64,000 nucleotides of DNA from Candidatus Gastranaerophilales bacterium (GCA_944323395.1 CALUSI010000008.1:1-64000); one strand, 5' to 3'. Counted from the stretch's first letter, positions 9,275-18,569 are shown. Numbers and translations are program-made. The notes: generated by a model not told the origin, from the sequence alone.

Positions 9275-10246
9275 ATGGGATTTTTAGTATTAGGTTTATT
9301 ATGTCTAGCCTTAATTTTCGTATTAAAAGGATGCATAATAGTACAACAACAAGAAGCAGTAATTATACAAAGACTTGGTCAATATTCAAAAACATTAGCA
9401 CCCGGTCTGCATTGGATTGTACCATTTTTTGATTCTCCAAGACCAATGTTAAAGATTGAAAAACAAAAAACACTTGATGGAAGAACGTACTCAACAATAA
9501 CTTATTCGCCAAGAATTGATTTAAGAGAAACAGTATATGATTTTCCAAGACAAAATGTAATCACAAAAGATAACGTTACAATAAGTATTAACGCTCTTTT
9601 GTATTTTCAAATTATAGATGCACAAAAAGCACTATATTCAATAGAAAATCTTCCAGAAGCTATTGAAAAATTAACTCAAACAAATTTAAGAAACTTAGTT
9701 GGTCAATTAGCATTAGATGAAACTTTAGTATCGCGTGATATTATCAATGACAAATTAAGAGAAATTCTTGATAAAGCAACTGATAAATGGGGTGTAAAAG
9801 TAAATCGTGTAGAACTTCAAGATATCGTTCCACCAGCATCAATACAACAAGCAATGGAAAAAGAGAAGAAAGCAGAACAAGATAGACGTGCAACAATTTT
9901 GGAAGCTGAAGGTATAAAAAAATCTGCAATTTTAACCGCAGAAGGTGAAAAAATGGCGGCTATAAATAAAGCAGAAGGTGAAAAACAAGCAGAAATACTA
10001 AGAGCAGAAGGTGTTGCACAAGCTCGTATAATTGAAGCAGATGCAGAAAAAGAAGCAATTAGCAGAATAGTAAATGCCCTAGCTGATAAAGGAAAACCGG
10101 ATCAATATTTGATTGCAATGAAATATCTTGAAACCCTAAGCAATATAACTTCTGGAAGTGATAACAAAGTTGTTTATATGCCATACGAAGCAACAGGTAT
10201 TCTAAGCTCAGTTGACGGAATAAAACAAATGTTCGACAAAAAGTAA
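9275..10246 (+). CDS. SPFH/stomatin-like membrane protein (QmcA type)
   Basis: 323 residues: an N-terminal membrane segment (GFLVLGLLCLALIFVLKGC), then an SPFH/band-7 domain starting at IIVQQQEAVIIQRLGQYSKT. It includes the family pattern SPRIDLRETVYDFPRQNVIT and a coiled coil rich in A/E/K (residues about 185-260, repeats of AEGEK). The ribosome site GAGGAG precedes the ATG. It is paired with the NfeD-like gene. A terminator follows at once, so the two-gene unit is complete. Confidence 0.9.
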   Translation: MGFLVLGLLCLALIFVLKGCIIVQQQEAVIIQRLGQYSKTLAPGLHWIVPFFDSPRPMLKIEKQKTLDGRTYSTITYSPRIDLRETVYDFPRQNVITKDNVTISINALLYFQIIDAQKALYSIENLPEAIEKLTQTNLRNLVGQLALDETLVSRDIINDKLREILDKATDKWGVKVNRVELQDIVPPASIQQAMEKEKKAEQDRRATILEAEGIKKSAILTAEGEKMAAINKAEGEKQAEILRAEGVAQARIIEADAEKEAISRIVNALADKGKPDQYLIAMKYLETLSNITSGSDNKVVYMPYEATGILSSVDGIKQMFDKK

Positions 10247-10269
10247 TTAGAATATATATAAGAAACATA

Positions 10270-10301
10270 AAAAGGAACGATAAAATTATCGTTCCTTTTT
10301 A
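10270..10301 (+). terminator. Rho-independent terminator
   Basis: AAAGGAACGATAA and TTATCGTTCCTTT form a long stem with a tiny loop, ending in T residues. It closes the NfeD-SPFH operon. Confidence 0.9.
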
Positions 10302-10329
10302 TGTTAGGATAAATATAAAGAGGTATATT

Positions 10330-11007
10330 ATGAAGGGTATTATTTTCGACTTTAACGGTACATTATTTTTTGATTCTCATATGCATTATGAAGCGTGGAG
10401 ACTATATTCAAAAAAATTAAGAGGCTACGAATTTTCAGATGATGAAATGAGAGAAAAAATGTTTGGAAGAACTAATGCCGATATAATTGAATATGCAATA
10501 GGTAAAAAACCAACACCTGATTTGGTAATAAAATTAGCAAAAGAAAAAGAATCAATGTATCGCGATATGTGCAGGAAAGACAGAAAAAATATGGTATTAG
10601 CCCCAGGGGCTGAAAACTTTCTTGATTTTCTAAAAGAAAATAATATTCCAAGGACTATAGCCACAATGTCAGAATGGGATAATGTAGATTTCTACATAAA
10701 AGAATTTAATTTAGCAAAATGGTTTGACATAGATAAAATTGTATATTCAAATGGCAAAATTCCAGGAAAACCAGCTCCAGATATATATAAAATAGCAGCA
10801 AAGAATTTAAATATAGAGCCGAAAGATTGTATTGTTATAGAAGATGCTATATCAGGAATAAATGCCGCAAATAATGCCGGTATAGGAATGATCATAGCTA
10901 TAGCATCTATTGAAGATGATTCTTTATATTCATCAATTCCCTATGTAAAAAAAATTATACATAATTTTGACGAAATAGATAAAAAACTTTTTAAAAGAAT
11001 ATATTAA
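10330..11007 (+). CDS. HAD-superfamily hydrolase, beta-phosphoglucomutase-like
   Basis: 225 residues with the HAD fold. Motif I is FDFNGTLF (residues 6-13), motif II corresponds to ATMSEW, motif III to GKPAPDIY with its lysine, and motif IV to IEDAISGINAA. The helical cap between motifs I and II places it with beta-phosphoglucomutases and phosphatases of subclass I. In motif I the residue two after the nucleophilic Asp is Asn instead of the usual Asp, the general acid/base. This suggests altered chemistry or a known Asn variant of the family. The substrate cannot be predicted. It has a GAGG ribosome site and is probably monocistronic. Confidence 0.85.
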   Translation: MKGIIFDFNGTLFFDSHMHYEAWRLYSKKLRGYEFSDDEMREKMFGRTNADIIEYAIGKKPTPDLVIKLAKEKESMYRDMCRKDRKNMVLAPGAENFLDFLKENNIPRTIATMSEWDNVDFYIKEFNLAKWFDIDKIVYSNGKIPGKPAPDIYKIAAKNLNIEPKDCIVIEDAISGINAANNAGIGMIIAIASIEDDSLYSSIPYVKKIIHNFDEIDKKLFKRIY

Positions 11008-11168
11008 GTTTTATTAAAAATAATCCAATCCATTTATTTGTAGTATTTTTACAAAAAAGTAGAATGCAAAATAATTCAAAAATTAACAATTTCTATACTA
11101 CAATTTTTTTTACATTTTTATGGGGAAAAAATAAACACATTTTAAAAATAAACATGGGGAAAAAGAGA

Positions 11169-12773
11169 ATGACTATTGGAATTGGAAATGGTTATGATGA
11201 TATAGCCTTGAGAAAGCTATATGCAACACAACCGGAAGACTTAAATGGCAGTAGATCTTCAGAAACAAGCAGCAATCCTATAAGCTTTTCATCAGGAGCA
11301 GATGAAACAAAAAATATTGAAGATATTGAAGCAGAATATGCAGAAGCAGAAGCAGCATTAGGAAAAGATGATGTAGAAGATACAGAAATGCCAGAAGATG
11401 TTCAAGCACTTGCAGAAGCACAAGCTGTACAATCAACAACATCCACAACTGCAGCAACAGGTGAATCTTCCGAAAAAATTAAAGAAGAAATAGAAGAACT
11501 TGAAGCTGAAAAAGAAGAAAACATCGAAAAGATGGAAAAGATTGAAGACGAAATCGAAAATTTAGCAGAATCTGCAGAAAAACATATAATGGAAGCAGCT
11601 AAAGCACAAGAAACAACAGTAAAAGAACATGAAGAAGAAACACAAGCTGTATTAGATGAAAACATTCAAGCATACATCAACGCAAATAAAGAAGGCGGAG
11701 AAGGTATGACAAGAGATGAACTTCAGGAAAATATAAAAAGTGCAATGCAAAATACACCTGAAATAGCTGATGCAGTAGGAGCATTGGCAGCAGCAAGCGA
11801 AGAAGTTGCTGAAATTGATAACTGTTTAGGTGAATTAAACAAATTAATTACAGATACACAATTAATTGAAGAAGAAATTGAATTAAAAAATACAGAATAT
11901 GAAGCAGCCAAAAAAGCAGAAGAAAAAGCCAAAAGTTGTGACCCAATAGGCTTCACAGCAACAGACAAAGACGGAAACCAAGCACAATATGATTTCATCA
12001 TTGATGATGGTGCTTTCGATACAACGAGCGATTTCTTAGGCGCAGACAGTCAATGGAGTGAAATGACTGCATTGGATACTGATGGTGATAATATTGTATC
12101 AGCAGCAGAATTACAAGCTGGAAATATTAAAGCAGTAAAAACAAATGCAGATGGTTCTCAAGAAATTGTAGATTTAGCAGAAGAATTCGGTGAAGACTTC
12201 TCAGTTGATTTAGCGTCATATCAAGAAGGTGGTTCTCACAGCGCAGTTGATACAACTACAGATAGCGACGGAGATGGAACTGCAGATCAAACAATGTTAG
12301 GAACATTCAATGTTAATGCAAACGGTCAAACTATAAACGGATATAATACTTTAGATGATGTTGATTGGTTAGCTGAAAATTACGGTATTTCTGCAGATAC
12401 AGCTGAAACTGAAACAAACGGCTTAGATGCAACTCAATTCTCTGAAGACTTAAAAGCTCATGTAAACTTCTTTAATATGTATACTGAAAAATCAGAAGAA
12501 TTAAAGAAACAAATTAAAGAGGGATATTCAAATATCGGTCTGTCTGAAGAACAAATGAACGGAATCAGCGAAGCTACAAAGAAAGAAGCTGATGAAGAAG
12601 CAAAAACATTCTTAGCATCTCTAGACAAAAAAGAAGAAGTAAATGAAGAAATAGCTGAAGATGGAACAAAAGGACAAACAGCAGAAGATAATAATGTTGA
12701 TACAACAGAAGATTCTACAACTCCACTTCTAGAAGATAAAGTATTAGAAGAAGAACTTACAATAGCAGCATAA
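11169..12773 (+). CDS. Acidic coiled-coil protein with EF-hand-like loops
   Basis: About 534 residues, extremely acidic. Residues about 20-270 are Glu/Ala/Lys-rich coiled coil. Further on is a perfect 12-residue EF-hand loop (DTDGDNIVSAAE) and a second DxDxDG loop (DSDGDGTADQ), so calcium binding is plausible. There is no signal peptide and no membrane segment. The start is uncertain: ATGs exist at 11064, 11154 and 11169, and I prefer 11169 because GGGGAAAAAGAG precedes it. No family is recognised. Size, acidity and lack of a Sec signal would fit a surface or secreted protein, or a type III-like substrate, but that is conjecture. Confidence 0.7.
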   Translation: MTIGIGNGYDDIALRKLYATQPEDLNGSRSSETSSNPISFSSGADETKNIEDIEAEYAEAEAALGKDDVEDTEMPEDVQALAEAQAVQSTTSTTAATGESSEKIKEEIEELEAEKEENIEKMEKIEDEIENLAESAEKHIMEAAKAQETTVKEHEEETQAVLDENIQAYINANKEGGEGMTRDELQENIKSAMQNTPEIADAVGALAAASEEVAEIDNCLGELNKLITDTQLIEEEIELKNTEYEAAKKAEEKAKSCDPIGFTATDKDGNQAQYDFIIDDGAFDTTSDFLGADSQWSEMTALDTDGDNIVSAAELQAGNIKAVKTNADGSQEIVDLAEEFGEDFSVDLASYQEGGSHSAVDTTTDSDGDGTADQTMLGTFNVNANGQTINGYNTLDDVDWLAENYGISADTAETETNGLDATQFSEDLKAHVNFFNMYTEKSEELKKQIKEGYSNIGLSEEQMNGISEATKKEADEEAKTFLASLDKKEEVNEEIAEDGTKGQTAEDNNVDTTEDSTTPLLEDKVLEEELTIAA

Positions 12774-12794
12774 TATATAATTAAATAAGTCAAA

Positions 12795-12824
12795 AAGATA
12801 AGAGTGGTTCATTGCCACTCTTAT
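12795..12824. terminator. Bidirectional terminator between convergent genes
   Basis: ATAAGAGTGG and CCACTCTTAT form a 10-bp stem, with an A run on the left (a T run for the minus strand) and TTATTTAT on the right. It lies between the acidic protein gene and the convergent PfkB gene. Confidence 0.75.
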
Positions 12825-13874
12825 TTATATATTTATAATATTAACTTTAAACTCAGGATTTTCTTCTAATCTTTTTTCTATTTTGTCAAAAGTCAAAAAT
12901 CCGCTTTGTGCCCCAAAGTGTTCTACAACAGATGCCGCAACAACTGATGCATACATTAAAGATTTTTCTACATCCCCATTTGTTTTTTCGAAAGAAGAAA
13001 CAAATGTAGATGAAAACGCATCACCGGAACCAAGAGTACTAACAACATTCGCAGGAAATTCTCCACACTGATAAAATCTTACACCATCATATGCATAAGC
13101 CCCATTTTTACCATCAGTAATAATAGTTATTTTGGCTTTTCCTGAATTTATTTCTTTTAACATAGATATAATATCCGGATGAATTATATCTTCAGAATAT
13201 TTTTCATGTTTTGTATCAGGTCGAACCTGTATTCCTGTAAGCATAGAAGCTTCATCTCTATTCAAGATAACAACCTCTGCTGTTTTTAATACGTTATATA
13301 GATTTTCTTTTCCTTGTTTAATACTACTTGTACCAACATTTATAGCTAAATTCACATTATTTTCTTCAGCGAACTCAGCAAGTTTATCAAGTATTTTAGT
13401 CGAATTTCCGTTTAACGGAGCAAGATACAACCATTTAGAATGTTTTATAGCATCAAAATTAATGTCTTCCATTTCTAAATGTGCATTTGCACCTCTATGA
13501 GCCAAAACAGTTCTATCACCTTGAAAGCTTGTTAATATTATAGAGAAACCGGTTTGATATCTTTTTGTTTTTACAATATTTGATAAATCAACATTTGCTC
13601 TTTTTAATACACGTTTAATTTTCTCACTTTGAATATCATCACCAACTTTAACTATAGTTGATGTTTTTAATCCTAAAGTTGAAAAATTAGTAGCTGTATT
13701 AATTGCCCCACCACCGGTTTCAAATTCGAAATTATCAATTTCAATTTTAGCCCCATATGGATATGCCATAAAATCCTTTTTCTTATCCGTTGAACAAACA
13801 GATACAATATTTGCAGCATCAGTTTCAATAAAAGCATCCAATGTTGCACTGCCAATTGTTATAACATCATACAT
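12825..13874 (-). CDS. PfkB-family carbohydrate/nucleoside kinase
   Basis: 349 residues of the ribokinase superfamily. The N-terminal substrate motif is FETGGGAINTATNFSTLG (two-Gly type), and the C-terminal PfkB signature is STLGSGDAFSSTFV, containing the catalytic Asp and the anion hole. The substrate (a sugar, adenosine or similar) cannot be told from sequence alone. The start has AGAGGG upstream. The neighbours (Xer recombinase upstream, an acidic protein convergent) give no functional hint. Confidence 0.9.
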   Translation of the reverse strand: MYDVITIGSATLDAFIETDAANIVSVCSTDKKKDFMAYPYGAKIEIDNFEFETGGGAINTATNFSTLGLKTSTIVKVGDDIQSEKIKRVLKRANVDLSNIVKTKRYQTGFSIILTSFQGDRTVLAHRGANAHLEMEDINFDAIKHSKWLYLAPLNGNSTKILDKLAEFAEENNVNLAINVGTSSIKQGKENLYNVLKTAEVVILNRDEASMLTGIQVRPDTKHEKYSEDIIHPDIISMLKEINSGKAKITIITDGKNGAYAYDGVRFYQCGEFPANVVSTLGSGDAFSSTFVSSFEKTNGDVEKSLMYASVVAASVVEHFGAQSGFLTFDKIEKRLEENPEFKVNIINI

Positions 13875-13912
13875 ATATGTCCCTCTTTCAATAACTTTAG
13901 TATTATTATATA

Positions 13913-14821
13913 CTAATTTGCTCTTGGATGTGCAATATTATACGATTGTTTTAATCTTTCAGTAGAAACATGCGTATATATTTGAGTATTGCTTATACTA
14001 CTATGTCCTAAAAGTTCCTGAACAACCCTCAAATCAGCACCATTTTCTAATAGTTTTGTTGCAAAACTATGTCTGAAAACGTGAGGTGTAACATGCTTTG
14101 GTAATTCAATTTTATCCACAACATCCCTTATCGCTAATCTTACACTTTGAGGTTGAAGCCTATAACCTGTCTTATTTATAAAAACAGGAGTCTGAGGCGT
14201 TATATTTTCATTTTTGAATATCAAATATCGCACAGTTTTAATATATGTTTCCAAAAAATTCTTAGCACGTTGAGAAACCAACACTATTCGTTCCTTAGCA
14301 CCTTTACCGAAAACTTTTATTTCATTTTCTTCTAAATTTAAATTTTCAAAATTTAAACTGCTTAATTCAGAAACACGCATTCCTGTTGCATACAAAAGTT
14401 CAAGGATTGTTCTGTTTCTGTACCCCGCAGGTGAATCCATCTTTATATTATTTAAAACCTGTTCCATTTCAGATTCTGTTAAAAATTCAGGCAAACTTTT
14501 TCCTCTTTTAGGAGAATGTACACCAATTGCAGGGTTTGTATCAACTATTCTTTCTCTGTAAAGATATCTGTAAAAAGTTCGAAGAGATGCTATTTTTCTA
14601 GCTGTAGTAGTCTTAGAATAATTGAATTGCTGTATATACAACAAATACTCTCTTATTGTTGAATATGTAACTTCACTAAGACTTCTGTCATTTAACCAAA
14701 TTAAAAAACTTAAAATATCCGAACCATAAGCCGTGACAGTATGCTTAGAGAAATTTCTTTCAACTTCAATATACAATTTAAAAGCTTGCAGATATTTTTT
14801 AGAATCTTCATTCATAACCAT
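13913..14821 (-). CDS. Tyrosine recombinase XerC/XerD family
   Basis: About 302 residues from the ATG at 14821. The in-frame ATG at 14971 would add a hydrophobic 50-residue extension not seen in the family. It has an N-terminal SAM-like core-binding domain and then the catalytic domain. All catalytic residues are present: Arg in ATGMRVSEL, Lys in GKGAKER, His-x-x-Arg in HVFRHSFA, His in LLGHSS and Tyr in QIYTHV. The chromosomal context without integrase-linked cargo favours the housekeeping dimer-resolution role over an integrase of a mobile element. XerC and XerD cannot be distinguished here. Confidence 0.9.
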   Translation of the reverse strand: MVMNEDSKKYLQAFKLYIEVERNFSKHTVTAYGSDILSFLIWLNDRSLSEVTYSTIREYLLYIQQFNYSKTTTARKIASLRTFYRYLYRERIVDTNPAIGVHSPKRGKSLPEFLTESEMEQVLNNIKMDSPAGYRNRTILELLYATGMRVSELSSLNFENLNLEENEIKVFGKGAKERIVLVSQRAKNFLETYIKTVRYLIFKNENITPQTPVFINKTGYRLQPQSVRLAIRDVVDKIELPKHVTPHVFRHSFATKLLENGADLRVVQELLGHSSISNTQIYTHVSTERLKQSYNIAHPRAN

Positions 14822-14975
14822 AAAATTGTAAAAAAATTTAACAAAAAAATCAATATATAACTGAAAAAAAGCTATATTAAGAAATGTTAAGACAGTTGAA
14901 ATCATGCCAAGAACCATGGTTACATGGGTTTTGAGGTGTTTAGTATATTCATCTATATGTTTAGTGAACAATTTG

Positions 14976-15004
14976 TTGTATTCTTAACAATCTTTGATTA
15001 TAAT
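14976..15004 (+). promoter_or_regulatory. Candidate sigma-70 promoter for yggS-sepF
   Basis: TTGTAT (14976-14981) and a perfect TATAAT (14999-15004) are separated by 17 bp, 52 bp before the yggS start, in a divergent intergenic region. Confidence 0.55.
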
Positions 15005-15055
15005 AAACACAGTGTTTGATTTGTTCAAAATAGAAAGAGACGGTTTCATAACTTA

Positions 15056-15715
15056 ATGGATAAAGTTTTTGAAAATTATGAAAAAATCAAAGCACAAATT
15101 GCACTTTATAATCCAACAATAATAGCAGTAACCAAGTATTTTGATGAGAGCCAAATCATAAAATATTATGATATGGGGTTTAGGAATTTTGGTGAGAACA
15201 GAGTGAAAGATGCCTTAGAAAAAATAGAAAAACTGCCTGAAGAAATTCGAAAGAACAGCCACTTTCATTTGATAGGACATTTACAAACAAATAAAGTCAA
15301 ACTTGCAGTAGGTAATTTTGATTTAATACATTCTGTAGATTCTGTAAAACTTGCAAAAGAAATCAATGAAGAAGCGCAAAGAAAAGGCATTGTGCAAAAC
15401 ATTCTATTACAGATTAATAATGCAAGAGAAGTTCAGAAATCAGGTTTTTTACCGGAAGAAATAAAGGAAGCATTTAAAGAAATAATAAAGTATGGTGCTA
15501 TTAAAGTATGTGGTGTGATGAATATGGCTCCGATAGATGCAACAGATGAAGAATTACATCATTTGTTTGGCAATATCAAACAAATAAACGATGTATTACA
15601 ATCTGAATTCGGAGTAGAATTAAAACAAATATCAATGGGTATGAGCAGGGACTTTAAAATTGCGCTTGAAGAAGGCGCTACCATGATAAGACTAGGAAGA
15701 ATACTATTTGAATAA
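15056..15715 (+). CDS. Pyridoxal phosphate homeostasis protein (YggS/PLPBP)
   Basis: 219 residues, an alanine-racemase-like TIM barrel that binds PLP without catalysing racemisation. The PLP lysine lies in IAVTKYFDE. Further signatures are NFGENRVKDA, FHLIGHLQTNKVK, KSGFLPEEI, GVMNMAPI and the phosphate-binding SMGMSRDFKIALEEGATMIRLG block. The sepF homologue follows 18 bp downstream, the conserved arrangement in cyanobacteria and Gram-positive bacteria. Confidence 0.95.
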   Translation: MDKVFENYEKIKAQIALYNPTIIAVTKYFDESQIIKYYDMGFRNFGENRVKDALEKIEKLPEEIRKNSHFHLIGHLQTNKVKLAVGNFDLIHSVDSVKLAKEINEEAQRKGIVQNILLQINNAREVQKSGFLPEEIKEAFKEIIKYGAIKVCGVMNMAPIDATDEELHHLFGNIKQINDVLQSEFGVELKQISMGMSRDFKIALEEGATMIRLGRILFE

Positions 15716-15733
15716 TACTTAGGAGGAAGAACA

Positions 15734-16222
15734 TTGGCAGTTGCAGACAAATTTCAAAAAATCATTGATTTTTTAACATCAGGATTTGACAACAGAGAAG
15801 ACAGTATTTATGAAGAGATGATGGATGGAGCAGAAGACTATCCTGTTCAAGATAATCTTGCTTTAAATCCTTCATATACTCAAAACGAACAAAAATCACA
15901 AAACTTAAAAGTAGTTTCACATCCAAATTACAGAGGATATGAAGTTATGGTTTGTGAACCACGTTCATATGAAGATTCTATTTCTATTGTAAAACACTTA
16001 AAAGATAGAAAAACTGTTGTATTAAACCTACATTTATTAGATAAAGAACAAGCTTTAAGAATAGTTGATTTCTTATGTGGTGCAACTCATGCATTATCAG
16101 GAAGCCAACAAAAAATCGGTGATTCAGTATTTATCTTCACTCCTGTTAACGTAGCTTTGTCTGCAGAATCACAAAAAAGCAAATTTTTAAGAGATGCTTT
16201 GTGGAATCAACCGCAAGCATAA
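15734..16222 (+). CDS. sepF: SepF cell-division protein, TTG start
   Basis: 162 residues. SepF binds the FtsZ C terminus and tethers the Z ring to the membrane. The first residues (VADKFQKIIDFLTSGF) form the expected amphipathic membrane-binding helix, followed by an acidic linker. The C-terminal SepF domain has the pattern YEVMVCEPRSYEDS, DRKTVVLNLHLLDK, RIVDFLCGATHAL and the glycine-bearing loop. The start codon is TTG at 15734, decided by AGGAGG seven bases upstream; no ATG is suitably placed. Co-transcribed with yggS. Confidence 0.93.
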   Translation: MAVADKFQKIIDFLTSGFDNREDSIYEEMMDGAEDYPVQDNLALNPSYTQNEQKSQNLKVVSHPNYRGYEVMVCEPRSYEDSISIVKHLKDRKTVVLNLHLLDKEQALRIVDFLCGATHALSGSQQKIGDSVFIFTPVNVALSAESQKSKFLRDALWNQPQA

Positions 16223-16242
16223 GTTTTGGGGATTAGTTAAAA

Positions 16243-16276
16243 AAGAAGAACGATTAAAATCGTTCTTCTTTTTTAT
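16243..16276 (+). terminator. Rho-independent terminator
   Basis: AAGAAGAACGATT pairs with AATCGTTCTTCTT around AA, followed by T residues. It closes yggS-sepF and may also serve the convergent gene. Confidence 0.9.
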
Positions 16277-16299
16277 TCAATAAAATAATATATTAATAA

Positions 16300-17349
16300 C
16301 TATATTAAATCTTTGCATTGAACGTCTGTATATTTATCTTTTCTGTCTTGAATTTTTATTTTATTCAAAATTCCAGTACGTTTTTTTCTATACAACATAT
16401 CAACGAAAGCCTCAATACGAGTAACAAAACCAGCTTCACCTGTTTGCTCATCAATAGACAAGTGAAGAATTGGTTTTTTAGCTTTTCTTGCGTATCTAGC
16501 CATTCTTTCAAGCATTAAAGAGTCAGGACCGCAACCAAAAGCGTTTATAGTTATTACACCATCTATTTTTCTATCTTGAATATAATAACCTGCAGCACCG
16601 GTAATTTCATATTCATTAGCCCAATATAATTTGGATCTCATAGAATTAAGACCCTTCTTCATTTGTTCAATAGTTAACTGATTTGCTGTAAATACTTTAA
16701 CATCGAGTTTTTCCAACTTTTCAAATATTTTCATACTTACTCGCTCATCATAAAGGTTATAGCCATGCGCAATTAAAGCAACATTAATAGGATAAGCTTT
16801 TTGATTTTCAGCAATAACAACCTTATTTTCAATTGCATATCTAAGTGCTTTTTTGTATGGAACACCACTTCTTGTCATAACATGAAAATTATTATAAACT
16901 TTCCAAGCGTTTTTTGAGGCTTGTTTAATTCTATCCATATCAGTAATGCCAAAAGGCTTAACTGCTTCAGCTAAAAACTCATATAATCCTTGTTTCTTTT
17001 CTGACTTATCAAGAGTTGTTTCAACAATTGTAAAATCACGTTTTATAACATTTCTGATTAAGTCAGGAAGCCCTCTGATTTTAGAACAGTTATAAATTTT
17101 AGGGGCTATAGATTGAATAGACGGTACAAAAATTTTATCTATTCCTTTATCTAATAAATTTAATATATGTCCAACATAAACCTTAATAGGTAAACAAGTC
17201 TCAGGCACAACCAATGATGAACCGACAGACATAGTTTGCTTTGTAGTTGGATCAGATAAAACAATTTCTATTCCCAAATCAGAGAAAAAGCCATACCAAA
17301 AAGGAAAAAAATCATAATATGATAAAGCTCTGGGTATTCCTATTTTCAT
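16300..17349 (-). CDS. 2-hydroxyacyl-CoA dehydratase-type protein (DUF2229-like)
   Basis: 349 residues with the MKIGIPRALSYYDFFPFWYGFF start typical of the DUF2229/HgdB-related family, which is linked to ATP-dependent 2-hydroxyacyl-CoA dehydratases and benzoyl-CoA reductases. Conserved cysteines lie in VPETCLPIK, YNCSK and FGCGPDS, so an Fe-S cluster is plausible. The usual partner, an ASKHA-fold activator ATPase, is not adjacent, and its absence makes the role unclear. It could be a stand-alone member of the group. Flanked by sepF (convergent) and a drug/metabolite transporter upstream on the same strand. Confidence 0.72.
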   Translation of the reverse strand: MKIGIPRALSYYDFFPFWYGFFSDLGIEIVLSDPTTKQTMSVGSSLVVPETCLPIKVYVGHILNLLDKGIDKIFVPSIQSIAPKIYNCSKIRGLPDLIRNVIKRDFTIVETTLDKSEKKQGLYEFLAEAVKPFGITDMDRIKQASKNAWKVYNNFHVMTRSGVPYKKALRYAIENKVVIAENQKAYPINVALIAHGYNLYDERVSMKIFEKLEKLDVKVFTANQLTIEQMKKGLNSMRSKLYWANEYEITGAAGYYIQDRKIDGVITINAFGCGPDSLMLERMARYARKAKKPILHLSIDEQTGEAGFVTRIEAFVDMLYRKKRTGILNKIKIQDRKDKYTDVQCKDLI

Positions 17350-17400
17350 TTACATCCCTTTAATAAAATCTAGTGTCTATTGGATTATAACATGAACAAA

Positions 17401-18366
17401 TTATTTTTTGCCGATTGACAATAAGTATTCATAAAAAGGCAGTTTTTTAGCAGTTTTAACAAACTTTTTCTTAGTATTTATTTGACAAATATAAATGCCT
17501 AAAAACACTAATAAGCAAGCTGTAAATTGTTTTAAATTAAAGGTTTCACCCAAGAAGAACCAACCAAAAAATACAGCAGCTACAGGAAGCATAAATAAGA
17601 ATGGAGAGAATTTACTTGCAGGCAAAGTACAAATTGCAAAATTATACAAAGCATATGCAATAACAGTAAGTAATCCCAAATATATAACAAGAAATAAACT
17701 AGCATTCATAACTATATTGAAATTTCCACCCGTAAATATATTCAAAAAAGTAAAGAACAACAATCCGCCTATTACAGATAACCCTGCAAGGAAAAATGGC
17801 GGATACTTATCCATAAGATACTTTGTTGTAATTACACAAGTATCAGTAAGAATAATAGCTATAAGTTCTAAAAAATTTCCTAATAGAGGATTTGGGGCTA
17901 ATTCTGAAACATCTGAAGAAAGGCTCAATAGAACAGAACCAATTATGGATATAAACAATCCTAAATAAACTATTTTTACAAACCTCTCTTTTAATATAAT
18001 CCTTGCAGCAATAACAAGAATAACAGGTTCAAGAGAACTGACAATACCAGCCTGACCAGAAGTTGTATATTTTAATGCATTGGTCTCGAAAATAAAATAT
18101 AAACACGGTTCACAGAGAATCATTAAAAGAATTAATTTTAAATCTTTTACGTCAATCTTAATATTTTTATAAACAGTATATATGAACGGTAAAAAGAACA
18201 ATGCAGAAATTAACATTCTAAAAGACATTAATTGAGGAGTTGAATAATAATTTAAGCAGATTTTTGTTGCAGTAAGAGTTGTTCCATACAACAAAACAGC
18301 TATTGAAATAGATAAATAAGCGAAAAGCTCATTTTGATTTTTATATTTTGATAAAAAATCTTTCAT
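17401..18366 (-). CDS. EamA/DMT-family transporter
   Basis: About 321 residues with ten hydrophobic segments arranged as two five-helix EamA repeats. Typical pieces are TTSGQAGIVSSLEPVILVIAARIILKE in shortened form (SGQAGIVSSLEPV) and the second-repeat ending FSPFLFMLPVAAVFFGWFFL. It probably exports or imports small metabolites such as amino acids; the substrate is not predictable. I took ATG 18366 with GAGGA upstream; a TTG at 18384 is the alternative. Confidence 0.88.
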   Translation of the reverse strand: MKDFLSKYKNQNELFAYLSISIAVLLYGTTLTATKICLNYYSTPQLMSFRMLISALFFLPFIYTVYKNIKIDVKDLKLILLMILCEPCLYFIFETNALKYTTSGQAGIVSSLEPVILVIAARIILKERFVKIVYLGLFISIIGSVLLSLSSDVSELAPNPLLGNFLELIAIILTDTCVITTKYLMDKYPPFFLAGLSVIGGLLFFTFLNIFTGGNFNIVMNASLFLVIYLGLLTVIAYALYNFAICTLPASKFSPFLFMLPVAAVFFGWFFLGETFNLKQFTACLLVFLGIYICQINTKKKFVKTAKKLPFYEYLLSIGKK

Positions 18367-18499
18367 TTCATACAAAATCCTCAATTCCTAATTAAACAAT
18401 AGTAAAATAATTAAATAAAATCAAACAAAAATCAAATATAAAGAAATAAATAATTAACAAAAATATATTAAATATTTTTATGTTTTTTTAAGAAATATT

Positions 18500-18527
18500 T
18501 TGATTTTTTTATATTTTGTAATATAAT
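18500..18527 (+). promoter_or_regulatory. Candidate promoter of the rpaB-like gene
   Basis: TTGATT (18500-18505) and a perfect TATAAT (18522-18527) are separated by 16 bp. The -10 lies inside the phased TGTAA repeats, so a regulator bound there would occlude it. Confidence 0.5.
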
Positions 18528-18551
18528 GTAAACAAAGGTAATATTTTGTAA
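18517..18551 (+). promoter_or_regulatory. Four phased HLR1-like repeats upstream of the rpaB-like gene
   Basis: TGTAA occurs at 18517, 18527 and 18547 and GGTAA at 18537, exactly 10 bp apart. Read on the minus strand these are TTACA-type direct repeats. The cyanobacterial HLR1 site, bound by RpaB, is two (G/T)TTACA(A/T)(A/T) octamers separated by 2 bp. One pair here (TTTACATT-AT-ATTACAAA) matches all but one position. The array overlaps the -10 and ends 18 bp before the start codon, which suggests negative autoregulation. Confidence 0.7.
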
Positions 18552-18569
18552 TGTTAAGGGGTCTAAAAA

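Noticed and set aside
17495-17968. 157-codon ORF opposite the EamA transporter
   Set aside because: Antisense shadow of a clear membrane transporter; low-complexity Lys/Asn composition and no ribosome site.
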